In this document: in pieces, positions 50,386 through 59,371 of the stretch
Numbering within the stretch: the first letter of the stretch is position 1
Layout: every line of letters starts with the position of its first letter
Assembly (NCBI GenBank): GCA_001939145.1
Contig: LSRX01000705.1
Coordinates: 256,152-320,151, forward strand
Reading direction: 5' to 3'
Source of the DNA: Symbiodinium microadriaticum
Taxonomy: Eukaryota; Sar; Dinophyceae; Suessiales; Symbiodiniaceae
DNA: 64,000 bases
Program-made: the position numbers and the translations under genes
Notes under the pieces: generated by a model
What the model was told of the DNA's origin: nothing
What the model saw: the letters and a program-made list of their open reading frames with translations, nothing else
Database searches by the model: none

Positions 50386-50491
50386 CCAAAGGGTCCTAAG
50401 TACCTATAATAGCAGAATGTAGGGTTTCCATATTAGGAAGTACTATAAAATGATTTAGGGAAGTATCCCCCATAACAGTACATAGGACCCT
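50386..50491. repeat. Fold-back element, family D copy 3
   Basis: CCAAAGGGTCCTAAGTACCT to AACAGTACATAGGACCCTA; interior GGTTTCCATATTAGGAAGTA. Two further right halves follow at 50568-50647. Confidence 0.8.
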
Positions 50492-50649
50492 AAACCCTAA
50501 ACCGTAATTCCCCAGGGCCCCATGACGGTACATAGGACCCTAAACCCTAAACCCTGAATTCTAAACCCTATTCCCCCATAACAGTACATAGGACCTTATG
50601 ATTTAGGGAAGTTTCCCCCATAACAGTACATAGGGCCCTTTGGGTCTGA

Positions 50650-51304
50650 AGACAGCAGAATGAAAGGCTGATGCCCGGGGCATTGGGCCCCAAGCAACAT
50701 CTTGCACGGAATAGCGCCCCCCATGAGGGCCTAGCATACAGAGTCGTGTAGGGTTTCGGGTTTAGGGTGAAGGGTTTAGTAATTTAAGGAATTTAGGGTT
50801 TAAGGAATTATGCTCTTCAGCACGACATAATCACGCGAAGCAATCAGCGCAATGTTCGCAGCGTCACTTGACGCCCTGCGATGTATGCACTCCTGTGAAA
50901 AGACCCCTACTCGATTCCACGATGTCACTTTCAATCCATGTCTGAGGCCACTGATGTCATGACTTCGCTCTCGAGCATTTAGTGTTTAGGGTATAGGGTA
51001 TAGGGTTTAGGGTTTAGGGATCATGAAAGTGCTGGTCCATGTAGTCTAATCAAATGTACTCTTCCATGCCCTGCTCTCCGAGTGTAAAAATTCGAAGCTC
51101 AGCAGTAAGTGACTACTACCACTAGCACAACAACAACAACAACTACTACTACTACCACCACCACTACCACCACTACCCTAAACCCTAAGCCCTAAACCCT
51201 AAGCCCTAAACCCTAAGCCCTAAACCCTAAGCCCTAAACCCTAAGCCCTAAGCCCTAAACCTTAAACCCTACCGTTACTTCCCTCACCACCTCAGAGCCC
51301 CGAG
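50650..51304. other. Mosaic sequence upstream of the thioesterase exons
   Basis: A TTTAGGG run at 50985-51022, an ACA/CTA-rich simple stretch at 51112-51177, and a 14-bp tandem array CCCTAAACCCTAAG (about six copies) at 51178-51275. A minus-strand coding-like patch near 50640-50720 (YSVQDVAWGPMPRASAF) is not convincing. Confidence 0.4.
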
Positions 51305-51337
51305 GCACTGGTGATCGCTTCGACAGCGTCCTTCGAG
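51305..51337 (+). CDS. Thioesterase exon a
   Basis: Acceptor CCGAG|GCACTGG, coding TGDRFDSVLR plus one base, donor CTTCGAG|GCCG (GC). Corresponds to the N-terminal helix end (NFERVL in ACOT13). An earlier AG (51294) could extend it by a few codons. Confidence 0.65.
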
Positions 51338-54300
51338 GCCGATCGGGGAGAGGGTTGATGGTATAAATCCCGCATTAGGGCTTTAGGGTCTTAGGGTTTA
51401 GGGCTTCAGGGTTCCAGGGTTTAGGGTTTTGGGTTTCAGGGTTTAGGGTTTAGGGTTTAGGGTTTCAGGGTTTAGGGTTTAGGGATCTAAATCCTGCAGT
51501 TATACCAGAACTCCCATAGTTTAGGGTTCCTAAAGTAATGCAGGATTTCTATCATCAACAGGAGGGGTCTCGGGGGTGCGCCTGCCGATTACGGTTTTCT
51601 AGGAGCATACGGGGGGTTCTTGGTCAACCCCGACCCCTTTAGTAACCCAGAAAGGACCACCCTAAACCCTAAAGTAGACCTGAAATCCTAAACCCCAAAT
51701 TGAACCCGAAACCCCAAGCCCTAGATTCAACCCGAAACCCTAAAAAAGACCCCAAACCCTAAACTGAACCGAAAGCCCTAAACCCTCAATGGAAGCCTTG
51801 GGGGGGACCCCCGCAATGGCCAGGCATGGAATGCGTCAAAGTGGAGGAGGGCTATGTTGAGCTCGATGCTGAGATCACGCTTCGGGTTGAGGGTTGTTTA
51901 GGGGTGTGAGGTTTAGGGTTAAGGGTTTTAGGGTTTAGAGTTTAGGGTATAAGGGTTAGCGTTTAAGGGGTTTTGGGGGTTTAGGACAACGGTGTGGGGC
52001 TTCGGGCTTGGGGCTTTATTGGGGTTTAGGGTTTAGGGGGTTTGGGTTTAGAACTTCAGGGGTTTAGGCTTTAGGGGTTTAGGGTTAGGGCAACTGCTTT
52101 TGTTGTCACTATTACTACTTTCATTGATTTGTCATGAGTCCGTAATTGCTCCGTGTTATTGCTGCTGTCACGGTTATGACGAGGATTGCATGGTTATGGA
52201 TTATTGTAGTCTTATAGCACTGTTTGGTGCTATGAGTTATTTTCTACCACCACGAACGACTCTCATGCTATCACTTTTCTTTCTGGTCTTTCTTGCAGAA
52301 GATACTCAGGGGCGCTTCAAGGGGCTGTATAAGAGTTTAGACGAGGGTCGTCGAGGGGCTTCTGTGAGGGTTTATGCAAGGGTCGTCGAGGGTGTCCTAC
52401 AGTTGATGATATAACTCCTACATTTACCCATAAAAAGAAGGAACATAGCGTACTTCCCCTTTAGGGTCCTTAAGGTACGTAGTGCAGGATCTATAGCATC
52501 AACCGTATTTCTCGCAGAGTTTAGGGAGTTTTGCATGCCATGGGATGATCAGGGGACCCTAAACCCTAAAGCCTAAACCCTGTTTTGGTGCGTTCGAAGA
52601 AGAGGAGTTGTGTGGAGTTATCGGTTTTTGGCTAGCTCCGGGAGGGCCCCCCGAAGCCAATGGAACATTCAAAGGCTTTAGGGTTTAGGGTTTGGGGTTA
52701 GGGTTTAGGGTTTAGGACTCTGAAGTCCAAAATCCTAAACCCCAAACGGGCCTATGGATCCCCAAATCAAGCTGTCTTGGTTGAGAGGCCAGTGGCGCAC
52801 CAACATGTGCTGTGGTGCGCAAGTAAACGGACTTAGTTTCTAGGGGTGTGCATGCTGCTCTAAATTCTACCAGAGTTCTCTTATAAGTTATAAGGTGTTT
52901 AATGGGTTCTCCGGTGATAGCATTTCCTTAGCAAAACTGAATACCAGTACTCTGATTCTCAAGGGGTTACTGGGGAACCTTGCCGTCGCAAGTGTGAATT
53001 ATTCATGCACCTGCTCTGACCCATGTTAACCATCATCGTCATAAATGGAAATAGTGCGGATCAGCGGCAGCCCTAAAGTACCTGCATGTCGAGGCTTACT
53101 TACTACGACTTCCTTATATATGCATCCTTCGGGAACTTCGGTAGGCTGTCTGTGGAAGCTGATCGATTTGGGAGCGAGAAAAGGTAAAGGACCCGTATTG
53201 CCATATTTCGATAGAGCAAAGTGCAAGGCTACTGCCTGCTGCAGAGTGTTGAGGTGTCAGATCACCGTGGCGGAGGGCGTCAAGAATGCCTACGGAACAA
53301 TGCACGGAGGCTTTCTATTTCATTTGGAGTTGTCTTACGATGTCATACATCAGCTCAGCTGGATTTCCGGCCGTTTCTAATGCACTATACATTCCATCCA
53401 GACAGGTATCGTAAGAGTTTCTGAAAGGGGGTTCCACACGATGAGATCAGTCTGGTCTCTTTTATGTGTCGGCTTAGAGCACCCCGGAACCAGAAAACGA
53501 CGTTCGAAACTCCAGGTGTTCCGGTACGGGCCATCCGAACATTGTGGGTTTCGTTTCTGTGCCGTAGGGCAGACTTGTTTAGGGGCCGTCTTAGGAACCC
53601 CCACAGAGCCCAATACACCTCATTTAAGGAATAAACCTTAAATTATGGGGGCCTTAATCTTATGATGTCAGCTTTTTTTTTCCTTAATTGAGGGGTACTG
53701 GGCTCTCTGGGACATTGTATGGTGTGAGTACGTTCGGATTGAGACTGCGATCGCGGAAAGATCATGGCCCGAAGAAAGGGATCACTTCGAGCCGGCATAG
53801 AACTCAGAGAGCCCAATACCCCCATTAAGGAATAGACCTTACATCATAATCTTAAGGCCCCTCTAGTTTAAGGTATATTCATTAATAGGGGCCTTAATTT
53901 TATGATTTGAGGTTTTTATCTTCAATTTAGCTGTATATTGGGCTCTTTGGGAACTCCCTCTCCATGTCCCAGTCTTGGTCTTCATGCGTTTTCAGCGCCT
54001 GCAAGATATACGCGGTTCATAGGGATACCCTCCGAAGTGCCCCAAGGGTCCTATGTACTGTTATTTGGGATCCTTCCCTAAATCATAATAGCAATTCCTG
54101 GTATGGAAACCCTAAATTCTACGATATAGGTACATAGGACCCTTTGGGGTCATGTGATTTGTGTATCTTTTGTTGGGCTTAAGTGCTCCCAACTCCGAAC
54201 CCTTAAACCCCTACGCCCTAAAGTCATAGCCACAGAATCCGAAACTCGAAACCCAAAGGGTCCTAAGTACCTATAATTATAGTAGAATGCAGGGTTGCTA

Positions 54301-54535
54301 CATTAGGAATTGCCATTATGATTTCGGCAAGTATTCCCCATAGCCGCATAATCCCAAACCCCAAACCCAACCCCATGAAGGTTGTACGGCCACTCTGGTG
54401 GACGTTCTGGGGACAATGGCCCTCTTGAGCAAGGACCCTTTCTGGGAGTCGGAAGGAGGCCAGCATAGAAGGGTGTCGCTTTCTTAGGGTTTTAGGATGT
54501 ACTTTAGGGTTTAGACCGAGCTCGAAACCAATTCC

Positions 54536-54567
<32 letters not shown>

Positions 54568-57500
54568 GAGCCCTGCAAGGAGCCCTTTAAAGAACCCTAG
54601 ACCCTAAACCCTAGCCCCTAAACCTCTAAACCCTAAACCGCCCCCACAAATGCCCATAAAAGCGCGTATTGAGAACCCTTTCTTCAACCATCAGAAACTT
54701 TAGATCCCAAAAGGGTCCTCAGTACCTCTATAGTAGAAGTTTAGGGTTGAGGGTTTAGGGTTTAGGTTTAGGGTTTAGGGTTTGGGTTTGTATATTGGGA
54801 CTCATGTAACAATATGATTTGGGGAAATAGCCGCCGGTACCTGAGACCCTGTGGGGTCGTCATGGCACGGCCAGGACCCCACGCGCCCCGGGGTCAGCGT
54901 GGAAATGAGTCAGACCTTCATGGCGCCGGCGAAGGGAGGAGAGGTCAGGTCAGGGCTTCGAGGGCTCTCTTTTTAGAGCTTCGAGCAGGGGGTTTAGGGT
55001 TTTTGGTTTCCGGGTTTAAGGTTTTTGGTTTCCGGGTTTAGGGTTTTTGGTTTTAGGGTTTTTGGTTTTGGGTTCAGGCTTTTGGGTTTTAGGGTTTCAT
55101 GAGTTTTCGACAAAGTTTGACATATAGGGTCCCAAGGAGGCGGAAGCAGCGAAGGCCGCGAAGGAAAAGGACAGCACTCTTTGAAGCAAGGCTTTGTGCA
55201 TAGGGTTTAGGGTTCAGGGTTTCTGGTTTTAGGGTTTAGGGTTTAGAGTTTGAAAGCCTTCTTGTAGATCCCGGTCACAAGCTTAGCCGTTAAACAGCAA
55301 AAATAACCCTAAACCCTAGGTTTAAAAAGAAGCTTTAGTGCGCTCGGTTGTTGAACGCGACAGTCCTAGGTAGTCCTTATTGAGAGGGTCTATATCCCCA
55401 AGGGTCCCCCTAATCCTTACTCCTAGACAGAGAGAGAAGGGAGGGAGGGGGACGAAGGGAGAGAGCGAGAGCTCAAGGCTGGCCCTAAGAGGCTTTGAGT
55501 AATCGAGGTGCTGAAATTTTGAAATCATTGATTACCAAGGTTTAGGGATTTAGGGTTTAGGGATTTAGGGTTTAGGGTTTGAGGGTTTAGCGTTTAGGGA
55601 TATAGGGATTTAGTGACCGCTGGTTTGTGGACCCGCAGGCAAAAGTAAAGACGGAGTTGGGTAGGGCCGTGGCCAATTCCCGGAAATTGCAAGCTCATAT
55701 AAAGACCAAGAAGAAGGATTGTGTGGAATCCGTTGTGGAACTGCTGAACATGGACTTCGCTTTGCATTTTGCAAATCAGCGGACTCGATGGCAGACTCGA
55801 AACTGTCGGCTTGGGCTCGGAAGCTGCTCAACGTCGCTTCCCTGCAACAGGCGAGTGAGCGAGGACGTTCTCATTCTGTAGGTGAGGGTTTAGGGTTCAG
55901 GGATTTGGGGTCATGGATTAGCAACACTACTCCTGAGGGTTCTCTGGCATCATAGTTATATGGATGCTATCGTATACCCCCAAGACCCATAGTCACCATA
56001 GTCTCGTTGTTAAGGCCCAGAGATTATCCGTTGACTCCAGGTCATACTTATAGTTCCCATACCCAACCTTTACGCTTTTTTTGGGGGTTCTTATGATTTA
56101 GTAGGTATCTGAAAGTTTAACCTTTTATTTCCCTGGCCTATTGGGGAAGTAAGTACAAGTTCCTTACATCAGCTACCTGGCTGATCTCCCAAAACCCTAA
56201 GGGCTCAAACTGGCCCCAAGAAGCCCCCTTTGGAATGGTCTTTGGGGCCCAAAAGCCACAGACTATGAGTCGTTAGAGCCTTATCATCCTAAACATTCGG
56301 CATCCCTAAGCCACTCTCCTTAACACGCGGCCCTGTAGGGTTTGGGGGTTTATAGGATTTAGGGTTTAGGGCACTGCCACCCTAAACCCTAAACCCTAAA
56401 CGCCTAAACTCCTAAACCCCTAACCCCTAAACCCTAAACCCTTAAACCCTAAATCCTAAACCCTTAAACCCCTAAACCCTAACCCTTAAACCCCTAAACC
56501 CCTAGACCCTAAACCCTAAACCTAAACCCTAAACCCTAAACCCTAAACCCTACACCTTAACGGACCAGGTCATTACGGTGACCGGCACGGTGTTGAAGTA
56601 TGGCCGTGCGCTGGGCTTTACGGAGGCGGGCTGCTGCCTCTGACGCCCTAGGGCCTTTGAGGAGTTCCACAAGCCTTAGTTCCCCAGCGTTTAGGGCTTT
56701 GGGGCTCAGAATCTAGGGCTTTGGGGCTTAGAATCTAGGGCCTTGGGGCTTAGGGCTCAGGGGGCTTTGGGGCTTAGGGCTTTGGGTTTAGGGCTTAGGG
56801 TTCATGGGGTATTTGAGGGCTCTTGGGTAACCGGCTTAGGGTTCGAGTTTAAGGTTTAGTGGTATAGGGCTTAGGGTCATTATTAGGTTTAGGGCTTTGG
56901 GTTTATATAGGGTTTAAGGCTTTGGGTTTAGTTTAGGGCTTCAAGCTCTAAGCCTTGAAAACACCTACTATAGGGGCCGAAAGAATTACCGCTATACTGT
57001 GTTGGAGGTTCCTTAACATAGTGCGAATATACTTATAAAAAAACCACAGCAAAAACCTATTCTAAAAAATGAAGGCCCCTACATTACTTTAACTTAGCAG
57101 TTCTTGTTATCTCGCGGTGAAGCAGGCATGTGTTGGGCGCTTCGGGAGCAAACCCTAAGCATTTAAATCCAAACAGAGTTCTTGTAGAACCATTGGGGAT
57201 TCAACTCTGACCCCTTCTTCCTTTCATTCCAACCCGAAATAGATCTTGGGAGATATAGAGTACCCTCATACGGTCGATCATATAGACTCTGCATTACCTT
57301 AAGGACCCTGAACTAAGGGAATTATGGTCTATTTCTTATTATGGGGTAATGCAGGATTTATACCCTCAATCGTATGTAGCCCATTTTGGAAGGACCCGGA
57401 CCTTGACGGAACCCCGTGAAGGAGTTCTTATAAGTATTCTGTAGGAATCCCCAAAAAGTTGGAAAACCGGATTAAGGACACATAGTGCTGGGGTTCCCTA

Positions 57501-57664
57501 TACACCAACCTTAAGCCTTAAGGATTTTGGCTATTGGGTTTCCAACTTTTGAGGCTCTACTTTTAAGTCTCGGTACAAGCTCCTGCGAGGTGAAGCTCCT
57601 CGATTCGAGTGGAAAGCTCCTGGCGACGGGACGGCACACGAAAGCTTTTCCGCAGAAGTCCTAA
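51305..57664 (+). CDS. ACOT13/PaaI-type hotdog acyl-CoA thioesterase, multi-exon
   Basis: Seven small exons join into a hotdog protein of about 125 residues, near the 140 of human ACOT13, which hydrolyses acyl-CoA. Exons: 51305-51337, 51824-51867 (or 51870), 53261-53309, 54381-54433, 54875-54943, 56569-56625, 57590-57664. In order they give FDSVLRG, KVEEGYVELD, NAYGTMHGG (catalytic loop), ATLVDVLGTMALL (helix), PGVSVEMSQTFMAPAKGGE, VITVTGTVLKYGRALGFTE and SGKLLATGRHTK, each collinear with the family. Phases agree at every junction except that the exon 2/3 cut is ambiguous. Introns are GT-AG, GC-AG and GA-AG, typical of dinoflagellates, and are filled with TTTAGGG runs and fold-backs. The N-terminus is missing or at 48470. 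Expression unproven. Confidence 0.8.
51352..51563. repeat. Fold-back element, family A copy 3, with internal TTTAGGG run
   Basis: Normal family A termini (GGTTGATGGTATAAATCCCG and GATTTCTATCATCAACAGG). About 100 bp of TTTAGGG units (51384-51488) are inserted after the left arm, and part of the arm (TAAATCCYGCA.TTA) is repeated on the far side of the run. Confidence 0.8.
51566..51655 (+). other. Coding-like fragment inside thioesterase intron
   Basis: Reads GAPADYGFLGAYGGFLVNPD, then PFSNPERT, in one plus-strand frame. It does not fit the hotdog fold, and the phases of the flanking thioesterase exons match without it. Possibly a captured gene fragment, possibly chance. Confidence 0.3.
51824..51867 (+). 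CDS. Thioesterase exon b
   Basis: Acceptor GGCCAG|GCATGG completes the split Gly codon left by exon a. Codes MECVKVEEGYVELD. Donor either GAT|GCTGAG (GC) or three bases later GCT|GAGATC (GA). AGATCAC occurs at both intron ends, so the exact cut is ambiguous. Confidence 0.65.
52397..52507. repeat. Fold-back element, family A copy 4
   Basis: CTACAGTTGATGATATAACT and GGATCTATAGCATCAACCGT termini; core TTAGGGTCCTTAAGGTA. Lies in the intron between exons b and c. An upstream frame at 52100-52400 ends in this element and is not a gene. Confidence 0.8.
53261..53309 (+). CDS. Thioesterase exon c (catalytic loop)
   Basis: Acceptor GTGTCAG|ATCACC, coding ITVAEGVKNAYGTMHG plus one base, donor CACGGAG|GCTTTC (GC). 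N..GT.HGG is the hotdog signature of this family. Confidence 0.8.
53598..53710. repeat. Fold-back element, family B copy 4
   Basis: ACAGAGCCCAATACACCTCA and GGTACTGGGCTCTCTGGGA termini; inner arm partly replaced by a poly-T tract. Confidence 0.8.
53711..53801 (+). other. Coding-like fragment between two family B elements
   Basis: Reads VWCEYVRIETAIAERSWPEE, then RDHFEPA and a TAG. About 90 bp lying exactly between two copies of the same fold-back family. Not part of the hotdog fold. An exon or gene fragment of another protein. Confidence 0.35.
53811..53951. repeat. Fold-back element, family B copy 5
   Basis: CAGAGAGCCCAATACCCCCA and GTATATTGGGCTCTTTGGGA; longer than other copies because part of the interior (AGGGGCCTTAAT) is duplicated. 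Confidence 0.8.
54041..54149. repeat. Fold-back element, family D copy 5 (full length)
   Basis: CCAAGGGTCCTATGTACTGT and AGGTACATAGGACCCTTTGG; interior CCCTAAATCATAATAGCAAT. The best-preserved family D copy. Confidence 0.85.
54251..54350. repeat. Fold-back element, family D copy 6 (reverse orientation)
   Basis: CCCAAAGGGTCCTAAGTACC at the left; the right terminus is truncated (CCCCATAGCCGCATAA). It ends about 30 bp before exon d. Confidence 0.75.
54381..54433 (+). CDS. Thioesterase exon d
   Basis: Acceptor CATGAAG|GTTGTACG supplies the GT that completes the Gly codon of HGG. Codes CTATLVDVLGTMALLSK. Donor AGCAAG|GACCCT, a GA donor; the next exon starts GACCCC, giving a short direct repeat across the intron. 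Confidence 0.85.
54875..54943 (+). CDS. Thioesterase exon e
   Basis: Acceptor GGCCAG|GACCCC; 23 codons, DPTRPGVSVEMSQTFMAPAK then GGE; donor GGAGAG|GTCAGG (GT). Aligns without gaps to GAPGVSVDMNITYMSPAKLGE of the human enzyme. Confidence 0.9.
55129..55197 (+). other. Coding-like fragment in thioesterase intron
   Basis: Reads GPKEAEAAKAAKEKDSTL then stops. Composition is protein-like (Ala/Lys/Glu), but it is short and may be chance. Confidence 0.2.
55630..55790 (+). other. Coding-like fragment in thioesterase intron
   Basis: After CCCGCAG| one frame reads AKVKTELGRAVANSRKLQAH, then KKKDCVESVVELLNMDFALH. A frame change follows near 55790 (ADSKLSAWARKLLNVASLQQ). Strongly protein-like but unrelated to the hotdog fold. 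Flanked by TTTAGGG runs at 55540-55610 and 55885. Probably a captured or decayed gene piece. Confidence 0.4.
56046..56155. repeat. Dispersed repeat, family K copy 2
   Basis: Matches 31664-31760: ATACCCAACCTTTA, GGGTTCTTATGATTTAGT, CTGAAAGTTTAACC and TTATTTCCC. Confidence 0.6.
56375..56565 (-). repeat. CCCTAAA run directly upstream of thioesterase exon f
   Basis: About 25 CCCTAAA/CCCCTAAA units ending four bases before the acceptor region TTAACGGACCAG. The run is thus the 3' part of an intron. Confidence 0.9.
56569..56625 (+). CDS. Thioesterase exon f
   Basis: Acceptor GGACCAG|GTCATT; 19 codons in phase 0, VITVTGTVLKYGRALGFTE; donor ACGGAG|GCGGGC (GC). Aligns to VITAHVLKQGKTLAFTS of the human enzyme. 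Confidence 0.9.
57268..57376. repeat. Fold-back element, family A copy 5 (reverse orientation)
   Basis: ATACGGTCGATCATATAGAC and GATTTATACCCTCAATCGTAT; interior as in copy 2. Lies in the last thioesterase intron. Confidence 0.8.
57590..57664 (+). CDS. Thioesterase terminal exon g
   Basis: Acceptor CTGCGAG|GTGAAG; 24 codons ending SGKLLATGRHTKAFPQKS and TAA. GKLIAQGRHTK is the matching C-terminal strand of ACOT13. Confidence 0.9.
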   Translation: MKLLDSSGKLLATGRHTKAFPQKS

Positions 57665-57851
57665 AACAAAGCGCCACAAACTGTTTAAGGATTATAAATG
57701 TTTCGAGTTTAGGGGTTTCTTTAGGTTTTTTTAGAGTTTAGGTTTAGGATAATGCACTGCCATAGACACTCATTCCAAGACCCTCCTAAACCGCAAAAAA
57801 TCCTGCCCTAACCGCTAGAACGCCCTTCCGAGCCCCTGCTAGCTCTACAAG

Positions 57852-57943
57852 CGTGGTTCTCTAAATTCTAAGGAGGGGACGGCACCCGTATAAAAACAAA
57901 AGCAAAGGATCCTAAAAGGGACCCTCATTTCGAGAACCACCCA
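57852..57943. repeat. Fold-back element, family F copy 3
   Basis: GTGGTTCTCTAAATTCTAAG faces GACCCTCATTTCGAGAACCAC; degraded interior. Confidence 0.75.
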
Positions 57944-58528
57944 AAAACTCCCTGGAAGCCTGTGCACCCACCCCGTCAACGCTTGCAGGGCCCAGAATTC
58001 CTGATTAATGTCCACCCATGGCCAGAAACCTATAGCCTGAGCACTTAGCAATGAACTTCGCAACCTCTCAAACCTTCAAGGACTAAATCACCCTTAAAAG
58101 TAGGGGCTCTATACCCTCATGCTATGAATCCCTTTGTGGCATATGAACCCTAAACCCTTTTAGGGCTCAATTTTCGTCCTTAAGGACCCCAGACCCTCAA
58201 CATTTGCCCCCCAGGAAGTAGAAATCCGAGCAACGCTCCTTGCGTCGACAGTTCCTGCCACGGGACAAAAAGGGAGCGAGGACTTTCAAGGGAAACGGTT
58301 GGGGATGAGGGCTTACTTGGAGGATTCGCAAACTTGGTGAGTAGGTTGGAGTTCCGTGTAATTAGGATACTTCCAACTCAGCTTATAATAGAGCCCAACA
58401 CCCTGGCCCATTTCTTGAGGCTCCTATTTTACCTGGTGGAACCAATGGCACCGGACAAATCGGCGAGACTTTTCCGTAGGGGTCTCCTCAGCCTAACTCC
58501 CTCCAGACCCGATTCAAACCACACAAAA
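57944..58528. other. Sequence without recognised features
   Basis: No coding island, run or element recognised, apart from a coding-like patch at about 58370-58500 (YLVEPMAPDKSARLFRRGLL) that is unsupported. Confidence 0.35.
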
Positions 58529-58617
58529 CCCATAGGCCCCTAAGTAGTTCCATCTTGGGATTACCTTGTAGCATTCTAAACATAAACTATAAAGAGGAAC
58601 TACTTAAAGGCCCATGG
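58529..58617. repeat. Fold-back element, family E copy 5 (reverse orientation)
   Basis: CCCATAGGCCCCTAAGTAGT and AGGAACTACTTAAAGGCCCATGG; loop GGGATTACCTTGTAGCATTC. Confidence 0.8.
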
Positions 58618-58790
58618 GAACAGCCTTTGCATGATAGAACCCCATAAATTAAAAGCCCGAACGAAGGCCAGAATCCTATACGCTAAACCTTGGCATCCGA
58701 ACCCAGAAGCGTTCCGATCTACCCTTTTTGTCAAAGCTAATCTCGAACACAAAAAGATCCGGAGGGCCTCATGTAAATCCCTAATATATA

Positions 58791-58895
58791 CCTATATAGT
58801 CTCCATTGTAGTTCTTTTTTTTGGGTTTAACCAAATTCTGTAGTAAGGTTCCTAAAAGGTAACCCCAAAAAGGAACTACAATGGAGACGTCAGGT
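58791..58895. repeat. Fold-back element, family E copy 6 (variant arms)
   Basis: TAGTCTCCATTGTAGTTCTT and AAGGAACTACAATGGAGACG. Same outer-arm variant as copy 4. Confidence 0.8.
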
Positions 58896-59273
58896 AGAAT
58901 CCCAAACACTTACCGATTTGTCCTTTTAGGGTTCCGTATTTTTTGCTATACGGTATAGGAGCCCAGAACCCTGTTCCAGTCTTTTGAGGCCCCTACATTT
59001 AAAATTAAAACCCTTATAGAGGCCACTGATGCCAGGAGCCTGCATCTGAACCGTGATTTGGGGCTTCAGGTTTGGGGTTTAGGGTTTGGGGTTTCGGGTT
59101 TCGGGTTTACGGTTTGGGGCTCGGTCGGACATTCGTCAGTCAGTGTCAGCCATCAGGACTTCTGCCTGCTCCTAGCATAGTGACTAAGCAACTTTCCACG
59201 GGTTGCAATCGGTTTGGGGCTTCGGGTCTGGGGTTTAGGGCTTAGGGTTCGGGGTTTAGGGTTTCGGGCTTAG

Positions 59274-59371
59274 GGTTGGTTCCACTTGGCAAGGTGGTGA
59301 GCCACCAGCGTGAGGAGCTGATGTTCCAGATGCTCACGGTCAGCTTTTGCAAGATTTGGGCTGCTTATCGG
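59274..59371 (+). CDS. Candidate exon, unknown gene
   Basis: Acceptor GGCTTAG|GGTTGG within a TTTAGGG-like run; 32 codons reading VPLGKVVSHQREELMFQMLT then VSFCKIWAAYR; donor TTATCGG|GTAGTT. Both splice sites fit and the frame is the only open one. No family recognised. Confidence 0.4.

Noticed and set aside
50136-50399. Leucine-rich frame at 50.1-50.4 kb
   Set aside because: Produced by (CTA)n and (CTTC)n microsatellites.
52100-52414. Hydrophobic 104-codon frame that could be a membrane protein
   Set aside because: It runs into a family A hairpin at its end and shows no conserved motif; it lies in an intron of the thioesterase gene.
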